Of a stretch of 6,219 nucleotides of DNA, positions 1 to 4,535 are shown one piece after another (positions within the stretch are counted from its first letter, which is position 1; each line of letters begins with the position of its first letter). Under the pieces are notes generated by a model that saw nothing but the letters and a program-made list of their open reading frames with translations, searched no databases and had not been told where the DNA came from. The stretch is from DAOUAJ01 sp034433615 (GTDB taxonomy: Bacteria > Chloroflexota > Anaerolineae > DUEN01): contig DAOUAJ010000413.1 in NCBI GenBank assembly GCA_034433615.1, positions 1-6,219 on the forward strand, in the 5' to 3' direction. A program made the translations under genes and the position numbers.

Positions 1-1
1 C

Positions 2-82
2 CGGCGACTGTTTCCGGTGTTCCAGGCGGCGTACGCGGCGCTATGCCCCATCTATGACCAGTTAGATGCGCTGGAAGGGTGA
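2..82 (+). CDS. C-terminal end of an upstream gene, possibly an FGGY-family carbohydrate kinase (partial)
   Basis: An open frame enters from the left edge and ends at TGA 80-82, giving 26 visible residues ending ...AALCPIYDQLDALEG. The pattern of an aromatic residue, two small residues, then Leu-x-Pro and a hydrophobic helix resembles the last helix of FGGY sugar kinases such as xylulokinase, which often ends in Y-x-x-L-Y-P-x-(6)-L. That is a family impression from a very short tail, not an assignment. The stop codon overlaps the ribosome binding site of the next gene, whose start lies 15 bp downstream, so the two genes are likely cotranscribed and perhaps translationally coupled. The other two forward frames stop at 55-57 and 63-65. 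The true product needs the sequence to the left. Confidence 0.45.
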   Translation, partial: RRLFPVFQAAYAALCPIYDQLDALEG

Positions 83-86
83 GGAG
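81..86 (+). promoter_or_regulatory. Ribosome binding site of the ABC ATPase gene
   Basis: GAGGAG lies 11 nt before ATG 98 and overlaps the stop codon of the upstream gene. A nearer ATG at 91 is only 4 nt away and opens a frame unrelated to the ABC protein. The ATG at 98 is preferred because it leads straight into an ABC-type N-terminal strand (AIVAEH). The spacing of 11 nt is slightly long. Confidence 0.45.
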
Positions 87-97
87 CAGGATGCAAG

Positions 98-652
98 ATG
101 CACGAGGACGGCAACCGCGCTATCGTCGCAGAGCACCACCTGGCGGGAGGCTGGAAGCAGCGTCTGGCGCTGGGTGCAGCGATTCTCCACTGGCCGCGCG
201 TCCTCTTCCTGGACGAACCCACTGCCGGTGTGGATCCGGTCTCCCGTCGTCAGTTCTGGGAGCTTCTCTACCAGTTGGCCGATGAAGGCACCACCATCTT
301 CGTGACCACCCACTACATGGACGAGGCAGAGCACTGCCATCGGCTGGCTTTCATTCACCGTGGCCACATGGTGGCCCAGGGGACGCCCGCCGAGATCAAG
401 ACGCAACAAATGAAGGGACAGGTGATGGAGATCGAGTGCGAGCCGCCGGACGCGGCTCTGTCAGCCCTGCGAGGGTTGAACCACTTTGATGAGGTGGCTT
501 TGTACGGCGCTCGCATTCATGTGGTCGCACCGAACGTTGGCCAGCAGGCGGAGCTGATCCGGGCGACGTTGTTGCAAGCGGGCGTACGCGTCGTCGAGAT
601 GACTGTCATTCCGCCTTCGTTAGAGGACGTATTCATTTCTCGCATCCGCTGA
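98..652 (+). CDS. ABC-2 type exporter ATP-binding protein with internal deletion (no Walker A), probably non-functional
   Basis: The 184-residue product is the C-terminal two thirds of a DrrA/YbhF-type ATPase, the cytoplasmic motor of ABC-2 exporters. Visible in order are the signature loop LAGGWKQ (residues 15-21), Walker B VLFLDE (35-40) with catalytic Glu40, the D-loop AGVDP (43-47), the switch His72 in VTTHYMDEAE, and the family C-terminal domain (about 105-184) ending in PPSLEDVFI. Walker A and the Q-loop are absent. Residues 8-13 (AIVAEH) look like the usual first strand of such proteins, normally followed by an L-T-K-x-F-G turn and the P-loop, yet the signature begins at residue 15. 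The family is usually about 300-320 residues, so roughly 125 residues appear to have been lost in frame near bases 134-142. Without Walker A it should not bind ATP in the canonical way. An alternative reading is simple 5' truncation with a chance start codon. Family assignment is firm; the deletion model is an inference. Confidence 0.85.
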   Translation: MHEDGNRAIVAEHHLAGGWKQRLALGAAILHWPRVLFLDEPTAGVDPVSRRQFWELLYQLADEGTTIFVTTHYMDEAEHCHRLAFIHRGHMVAQGTPAEIKTQQMKGQVMEIECEPPDAALSALRGLNHFDEVALYGARIHVVAPNVGQQAELIRATLLQAGVRVVEMTVIPPSLEDVFISRIR

Positions 653-655
653 GGC

Positions 656-828
656 GGCCTTTGGTAGTCTCCCCTTTGAGTGTTGTTGCTGCATCGGTGC
701 CAGTTAGAACCACTGATTAGCGGAAAGCCGCGGATTCCTCCAACTCCGATCCGCGCTTTCCCGCAAAGCAGTGGTTCTTCGCCTTCTTTCAGCTCAGCAA
801 CATCAAAGCGGGAGACTACCTGGCCTTT
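656..828. mobile_element. MITE-like palindromic element with terminal inverted repeats and flanking direct repeat
   Basis: GGTAGTCTCCC at 663-673 is the exact reverse complement of GGGAGACTACC at 810-820. The match continues inward with small gaps (CTTTGA and TGTTG blocks), making arms of about 24 bp. Further in, AGAACCACTG (706-715) pairs perfectly with CAGTGGTTCT (769-778), and 720-735 pairs with 749-764 with single-base bulges, so nearly the whole 158 bp folds on itself. The palindrome is flanked by GGCCTTT at 656-662 and 822-828, with one extra T at 821. This fits a target-site duplication of 6-7 bp. No convincing protein is encoded inside, so it would have been moved by a transposase elsewhere. 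It sits 3 bp after the ATPase stop. A REP-type or transcript-processing hairpin is an alternative, but the flanking repeat favours insertion. Confidence 0.75.
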
Positions 829-843
829 CGGGTTTGTGAGCCC

Positions 844-849
844 GAGGAG
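844..849 (+). promoter_or_regulatory. Ribosome binding site of the first HlyD gene
   Basis: GAGGAG lies 6 nt before ATG 856, an ideal Shine-Dalgarno spacing. It supports this start, which is followed at once by a basic residue pair and a membrane segment. Confidence 0.7.
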
Positions 850-855
850 CGAACT

Positions 856-2250
856 ATGGCAAAACGGATCGTGATCGCGATCATCTTGATCGCCGTCATC
901 GGCGTGGCGGCCTGGCAAGGATACGCCTTCGCTCAACGCCAGCCGAAAGTGGTCCAGCAGATTGCCACAGAACTGGCTCTAACCGACAGTGAAAGCGCGA
1001 GCCATTTGGTGGCATCGGGGATCATCGAGGCGCACCAGGTGGATGTGGCACCCGAGGTGGGCGGCATCATCGTCGAGCTGCCAGTGCATGAGGGAGATGA
1101 AGTCAAGGAAGGCCAGCTCCTGGTTCAGCTTGATACCGATCTCATGGACGCACAACTGGCTCAGGCAACGGCCGCGGTGGCCGTGGCCCAGGCGAACCTG
1201 GAGCTGGTGAAGGCCGGCGCCCGTGAAGTGGACGTGCGCCAAGCAGAGGCGGCTGTGCGCCAGGCGGAGGCCGCCCGCGATGCCGCTTACCAGGCCTGGC
1301 AGGATGCTCAGGCGTTGCTCGACAATCCGCAGGACCTGGACGTGCAACTCCTCAGCGCCCGCTCGGCGGTGGCCGTGGCCGAGAAGCAGGTAACCGCCGC
1401 CGAAGCGCAGGCGCGCGCCATGGATGAGGAACACGCCATGTGGGGGCGCACCGTAGAATACCTGGCGAGCGGCTTTGACATCTCGATAGAGACACCGCAG
1501 GGCAGCAAAGGTCTCCACGTTGTACCCGGATCGGACAAGATTCAGACGGCCAACCTGCAATGGAACCTCAGCGGGCAGCAAGCCTGGGAGGCCTGGCAGG
1601 CGGTGGAGCAGGCCAAGGCGGAACTGTTGTCCGCCCAGGCCAGCTTGCGCAACCTGGAAGCCAGGCGTGCCGATTTGATCGAGCTGAAAACCCAGGTAGA
1701 CGCCGCCAAAGCCGCCTTTCACAGTGCCGAGGCTCAGGTGGAGCAGGCCAAAGCCGCATTGGAGCGTGTGCGTGAGGGGGCTACCGAGGAGCAGATCGCA
1801 GTGGCCCAGGCGCGCGTCCGGCAGGCAGAATCCGCCCGCGATCGCCTGAGCACACAACGCGCCAAGTTCACGTTGTACGCCCCACGCTCTGGCATCGTCG
1901 TCACGCGGCCAGCCAACCGGGGCGAGGCGGTGGTGCCCGGCACCCCCCTGCTCAAGATCGCTGACCTGGATCAGGTGACGCTCACCGTCTACGTTCCGGA
2001 AGGCAAGATCGGCCTGATCCGGCTGGGCGACGAGGTAGCCGTCTCTGTGGACTCCTTCCCCGGCCGAACATTCTCCGGCCGGGTGACGTACATCTCCGAC
2101 CGGGCCGAGTTTACACCCAAGAATGTGCAGACGCCGGAGGAGCGCGTCAACATGGTCTTTGCTGTGAAGATCACACTGCCTAACCCAGGCCATGAACTGA
2201 AACCTGGCATGCCAGCCGACGCGGACTTCGGCTCTGGTAGGGCGATGTGA
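856..2250 (+). CDS. HlyD/YbhG-family membrane fusion (periplasmic adaptor) protein, first paralog
   Basis: This 464-residue adaptor subunit of an ABC exporter would be anchored in the membrane and link the pump to the outside. Residues 4-20 form one N-terminal hydrophobic segment after Lys-Arg; GYAFA/Q near 22-27 could also be a signal peptidase site. The first half of a biotinyl-lipoyl domain (about 58-95) carries GGIIVELPVHEGDEVKEGQ. Two long Ala/Gln/Glu-rich coiled-coil arms follow (about 97-193 and 243-335), separated by a non-coil stretch at 194-242. The second lipoyl half is at 338-372 (APRSGIV, PGTPLLKIADL) and a beta-barrel domain at 373-457 carries AEFTPKNVQTPEERV and ends in LKPGMPADA, typical of YbhG-like proteins. 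Its start has a good ribosome binding site. The paralog begins 33 bp after its stop. No permease is seen beside it, so the substrate is unknown. The alternative, an RND adaptor, is less likely given the ATPase upstream. Confidence 0.92.
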   Translation: MAKRIVIAIILIAVIGVAAWQGYAFAQRQPKVVQQIATELALTDSESASHLVASGIIEAHQVDVAPEVGGIIVELPVHEGDEVKEGQLLVQLDTDLMDAQLAQATAAVAVAQANLELVKAGAREVDVRQAEAAVRQAEAARDAAYQAWQDAQALLDNPQDLDVQLLSARSAVAVAEKQVTAAEAQARAMDEEHAMWGRTVEYLASGFDISIETPQGSKGLHVVPGSDKIQTANLQWNLSGQQAWEAWQAVEQAKAELLSAQASLRNLEARRADLIELKTQVDAAKAAFHSAEAQVEQAKAALERVREGATEEQIAVAQARVRQAESARDRLSTQRAKFTLYAPRSGIVVTRPANRGEAVVPGTPLLKIADLDQVTLTVYVPEGKIGLIRLGDEVAVSVDSFPGRTFSGRVTYISDRAEFTPKNVQTPEERVNMVFAVKITLPNPGHELKPGMPADADFGSGRAM

Positions 2251-2272
2251 GGCGCAACGCATCTTGGGTTAC

Positions 2273-2277
2273 GAGGG
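2273..2277 (+). promoter_or_regulatory. Ribosome binding site of the second HlyD gene
   Basis: GAGGG lies 6 nt before ATG 2284. It favours this start over the other-frame ATG at 2247, which overlaps the previous stop. Confidence 0.6.
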
Positions 2278-2283
2278 ATAGAC

Positions 2284-3561
2284 ATGAAACTACGTGGCTT
2301 ACGACGTTGGCTGATGTGGGCGAGTGTGATCTTCATCGTGAACGCAGGGATGCTGCTCACGCGGTGGTCACCGCTATCGCTGCATGCCCTGGCGTCGCTA
2401 CAACCGCGGGCTATCATCACCGCCTCAGGCACCATCGAGGCCGAGGAGGTGAAGATCAGCTCGGAGATGGGCGGACGTGTCCTCTCGGTCACGGTGAACG
2501 AAGGTGATCCAGTCGAAGAAGGGCAGTTGTTGGTGCAGCTAGACGATTCGCTCCTGGTTGCGCAGATGGGCGAGGCAGAGGCGGCGGTGGCTGCGGCGCG
2601 CGCCATGCTGGCTGAGACCAAAGCCGGGCCACGTCCGTCGGAGATCGCGGCCGCGCGGGCTGAAGTGGCCCGCGCGGAGGCGGAGTTGACGGGGGCGCGT
2701 GATGCTTATCAGCATGCGCAAGAGATGCTGAAGACGCCTCATGACCTGATCGCCCAGATTGACGATGCGCGGGCACGCATCGCCCTGGCTAAAGCGCAGA
2801 TCGGGCAAGCGCAGGCGCGTTACGGCACCGCCCAGGCGCTGCGTGACGGCACGACCGGGGGATCGGACTACGATAAGACCAAACGAGCGGTCTATGAACA
2901 GCAGATGATCGCAGCCCAGGCGGCTATCGAGGCGGCTCAAGAGGCTGAGAAGGGGGCCGAGGCCACGTTGGCGGTTCTGGAAGCCATCCGTCGCAGCCCA
3001 TTGGCATTGATCGCTGAAGCGCATCAGGCAGAGGGGCAGGTCAAGGTGGCGGAAGCCGGGCTGGCGCTGGCTCAGGCCAAACTGGGTGCGCTCCTGGCTG
3101 GCCCGCGGGCCGAGGAGATTGCCGCAGCCGAGGCGGAAGTGCAGCAGGCAGAGGCCGCGCTGCGCCTGGTACAGGTGCAACGTGACAAGCTGGCTCTACG
3201 CAGTCCCATCGCCGGGCTGGTCACCAGCCGCCTGGTGGAGCCGGGTGAGCTGGCTGCGCCAGGCACGGTGCTGATGACCGTGGCGGATCTGGATCTGGTG
3301 ACCCTGCAGATTTTTGTGCCCACCGATCGCATTGGCCGAGTCAGGCTGGGACAGGAAGCAATCGTGACGGTGGACCCCTTCCCCGGCCGCCAGTTCCAGG
3401 GGCACGTCGTCTACATTGCTGATCGGGCTGAGTTTACGCCCAAGAACGTGCAGACCCAGGAAGACCGGGTGCAAACCGTCTTTGCCGTGAAAGTGCGACT
3501 GGATAATCCGGAGCACCTGCTGAAGCCGGGCATGCCCGCCGACGCGACATTGATGGAGTAA
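2284..3561 (+). CDS. HlyD/YbhG-family membrane fusion protein, second paralog
   Basis: This 425-residue paralog of the preceding protein has the same domain order. There is a basic N-terminus (KLRGLRR), a membrane segment at about 9-26, and a lipoyl half at 46-88 with GGRVLSVTVNEGDPVEEGQ. Coiled-coil arms run about 90-187 and 204-300, joined by a short Gly/Asp-rich link (188-200). The second lipoyl half is at 304-337 (LRSPIAGLVTS) and the barrel at 338-425 carries AEFTPKNVQTQEDRV and LLKPGMPADA. The barrels of the two proteins match nearly residue for residue around this motif, showing tandem duplication. The arms contain a repeated block, AGPRPSEIAAARAEVARAEA (114-133) and AGPRAEEIAAAEAEVQQAEA (272-291), one on each arm. 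The 33-bp gap from its neighbour implies one transcript, and the two may form a mixed adaptor ring (inference). No terminator or permease gene follows. Confidence 0.92.
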   Translation: MKLRGLRRWLMWASVIFIVNAGMLLTRWSPLSLHALASLQPRAIITASGTIEAEEVKISSEMGGRVLSVTVNEGDPVEEGQLLVQLDDSLLVAQMGEAEAAVAAARAMLAETKAGPRPSEIAAARAEVARAEAELTGARDAYQHAQEMLKTPHDLIAQIDDARARIALAKAQIGQAQARYGTAQALRDGTTGGSDYDKTKRAVYEQQMIAAQAAIEAAQEAEKGAEATLAVLEAIRRSPLALIAEAHQAEGQVKVAEAGLALAQAKLGALLAGPRAEEIAAAEAEVQQAEAALRLVQVQRDKLALRSPIAGLVTSRLVEPGELAAPGTVLMTVADLDLVTLQIFVPTDRIGRVRLGQEAIVTVDPFPGRQFQGHVVYIADRAEFTPKNVQTQEDRVQTVFAVKVRLDNPEHLLKPGMPADATLME

Positions 3562-3592
3562 AGCGGTTTTCGGGGGTGCCCATTTCGGCAGG
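3562..3592. other. Short spacer after the HlyD pair, possible rearrangement junction
   Basis: These 31 bp separate the second HlyD stop from the TPR fragment. I see no convincing ribosome binding site for a start at 3593, no hairpin and no T-tract. The TPR frame is open back to 3554, inside the HlyD tail, but those codons do not read as TPR sequence. Homology to TPR proteins therefore begins abruptly near 3605-3620. Confidence 0.35.
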
Positions 3593-4231
3593 GTGGCGTT
3601 TGTGGTGAAAGACGAAGCCCTGGTTAGCCTACGCCGGGTCGGCAATGTCTGGAACATCCCCTTTGCACTCGGCCGGCTGGCGCTGATCCGCGGCGCGCAG
3701 GGAGAGTATGGCGAAGCAAACAAGCTGCTCCAGGAAGGCCTGGCACTGGCCGGCGAGCGGGGGGAGGCTTTGGCCACCGCGCATCTGCTCAACCTGCAGG
3801 GTCACGTGTTGACAGCGATGGGCGATTACGCCGCGGCTGAGCGGTGTCACCAGCGAAGCCTCGACCTGGCGAGGGGGTGTTCTCACCTGCCAGAGATCGC
3901 CGCTGCGCTGGCCGGCCTGGGCCAGACAGCCTACGGCGCAGGCCGATACAAACACGCCGCGGGGTTTTGCGAAGAGGCCCTTTGTCGGTTCGAGGAGATG
4001 GGTGCTTGCTATGAGATCGCAACCGTGCTCCAAACGCTGGCCGACATCGCCCGCGCGCTGGACGATTACCCGCGGGCACGGCAGCACCTAGAGGCGGCGC
4101 AACGGACAGCCCAACGGATCAGGGTCGCGCCGCTTACCCGCGCGCTCCAGGTTAGCCTGGCAGAGCTTGCCACGGCCGAACAGGACACCGTAGCAGTCGC
4201 GCTTGAGGTGGCAGCTCCCCATCGAAAATAG
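3593..4231 (+). CDS. TPR-repeat protein fragment, like the sensor region of MalT/AfsR-type regulators
   Basis: Starting at GTG 3593, the frame gives 212 residues made of tetratricopeptide repeats with a period near 40. Repeats lie at about 21-54 (FALGRLALI...GEYGEANKLLQEGLAL), 61-96 (GDYAAAERCHQRSLDL), 101-134 (GRYKHAAGFCEEAL) and 141-174 (DDYPRARQHLEAAQ), with a degenerate half repeat after 181. This spacing and wording match the C-terminal TPR arrays of large ATP-binding (STAND-class) regulators such as MalT, AfsR and related LuxR-type proteins, where the array binds partners or ligands. No P-loop, DNA-binding or signal segment is present. The first residues (KDEALVSLRRVGN) already read as the second helix of a repeat. 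There is no good ribosome binding site, and the stop TAG at 4229-4231 overlaps the edge of the repeat block. It is therefore probably a remnant cut at both ends. A small free-standing TPR protein is the alternative. Confidence 0.65.
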   Translation: MAFVVKDEALVSLRRVGNVWNIPFALGRLALIRGAQGEYGEANKLLQEGLALAGERGEALATAHLLNLQGHVLTAMGDYAAAERCHQRSLDLARGCSHLPEIAAALAGLGQTAYGAGRYKHAAGFCEEALCRFEEMGACYEIATVLQTLADIARALDDYPRARQHLEAAQRTAQRIRVAPLTRALQVSLAELATAEQDTVAVALEVAAPHRK

Positions 4232-4283
4232 CCGTCAGCGATTAGCGATCAGCGATTAGCCACTCTGGCTGAAGGCTGACGGC

Positions 4284-4303
4284 TGCTTGTGGCCCGCATG
4301 GGC
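4284..4303 (+). repeat. 20-bp direct repeat, copy 1
   Basis: This copy, beginning TGCTTGTGGCCCG, matches 4336-4355 at 19 of 20 positions (C versus T at the 14th base), offset 52 bp. It contains the small dyad GCCC-GCAT-GGGC. The duplication is internal to the heptamer-bounded block. Confidence 0.7.
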
Positions 4304-4305
4304 TA

Positions 4306-4329
4306 CACCCTTCTGAACGACGAAGGGTG
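4306..4329. repeat. Perfect 8-bp stem hairpin in the repeat block
   Basis: CACCCTTC (4306-4313) is the reverse complement of GAAGGGTG (4322-4329) with an 8-nt loop. It lies between the two 20-mer copies. No T-tract follows, so it is not a standard terminator. Confidence 0.6.
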
Positions 4330-4335
4330 CAGGCT

Positions 4336-4355
4336 TGCTTGTGGCCCGTATGGGC
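4336..4355 (+). repeat. 20-bp direct repeat, copy 2
   Basis: This is the second copy of the 20-mer at 4284-4303. It is followed by the perfect 12-bp palindrome GGGCCATGGCCC at 4352-4363, which partly overlaps it. Copy 1 lacks this downstream palindrome because GGGCTAC replaces GGGCCAT. Confidence 0.7.
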
Positions 4356-4393
4356 CATGGCCCGCACTTGTGGTCTTCGCCTTTCAGCCTGTC

Positions 4394-4437
4394 CCCTGGC
4401 CTGCACGACGTCCAGGGCAGGCTGGCCAACAGGCCAG
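4394..4437. repeat. Two neighbouring short hairpins in the repeat block
   Basis: CCCTGG (4394-4399) pairs with CCAGGG (4412-4417). CTGGCC (4422-4427) pairs with GGCCAG (4432-4437) around the 4-nt loop AACA. Both are perfect 6-bp stems and add to the folded character of the block. Confidence 0.5.
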
Positions 4438-4490
4438 GGAAGGCCATGGGCTAAAAGCTGACAGCTAACCGCTGACGGCTGACCGCTTTT

Positions 4491-4518
4491 CATGCGCCGT
4501 GGCGCCGCCGGCGGCATG
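4491..4518. terminator. GC-rich hairpin at the 3' end of the PBP gene, possible terminator
   Basis: CATGC (4491-4495) pairs with GCATG (4514-4518), and the stem can continue with GCCG and CGGC after a one-base bulge. A perfect 12-bp palindrome GCCGCCGGCGGC (4504-4515) offers a competing fold. The hairpin starts 17 bp beyond the stop codon of the minus-strand PBP gene. The tract after it, read on the minus strand, is AAAA instead of T, so a classical intrinsic terminator is not supported. It may still end or stabilise the transcript. Confidence 0.3.
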
Positions 4519-4535
4519 GGGAACTGTGCTGAAGC

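Larger units (their letters stand above)
4230..4490. repeat. Heptamer-bounded inverted-repeat block, MITE-like (gene-free)
   Basis: Bases 4230-4261 and the reverse complement of 4449-4480 agree at 27 of 32 positions, so the block has long imperfect terminal inverted repeats. Both arms are built from 7-bp units. On the left are GCCGTCA, GCGATTA, GCGATCA and GCGATTA (4231-4258), followed by GGCTGAA, GGCTGAC and GGCTGCT (4267-4287). On the right are AGCTGAC, AGCTAAC, CGCTGAC, GGCTGAC and CGCTTTT (4456-4490). The core holds several hairpins and a duplicated 20-mer. I see no credible protein in either strand: the two minus-strand open frames here are short and low in complexity. Short heptamer repeats of this kind are known between genes in filamentous cyanobacteria, and I recall similar ones in Chloroflexota. 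The block fills the space between two convergent genes. Confidence 0.7.

Noticed and set aside
91..285. ATG at 91 as an alternative start after the GAGGAG site
   Set aside because: It opens an Arg/Pro-rich frame shifted against the ABC protein. The only support is a closer spacing of 4 nt.
683..710. Possible promoter TTGTTG - 16 bp - TAGAAC inside the palindromic element
   Set aside because: Only 3 and 4 of 6 positions agree with the sigma-70 consensus, and both boxes fall inside the paired arms. The match is no better than chance.
680..874. 64-residue open frame across the palindrome
   Set aside because: Its sequence is dictated by the inverted repeat, it overlaps the HlyD start and shows no protein-like pattern. 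The element looks non-coding.
979..2262. 427-residue open frame on the minus strand across the first HlyD gene
   Set aside because: It mirrors a well-supported + strand gene. Its product is His/Leu/Gly-rich without recognisable domains, a common artefact of GC-rich coding DNA read backwards.
4231..4490. CRISPR-like array
   Set aside because: The 7-bp units are contiguous, with no spacers of uniform length and no repeat of 20-40 bp recurring at regular intervals; the 20-mer occurs only twice. No cas gene is present.
4242..4517. 91-residue minus-strand open frame in the repeat block
   Set aside because: It is composed of translated heptamers and hairpins, has no ribosome binding site and no domain.
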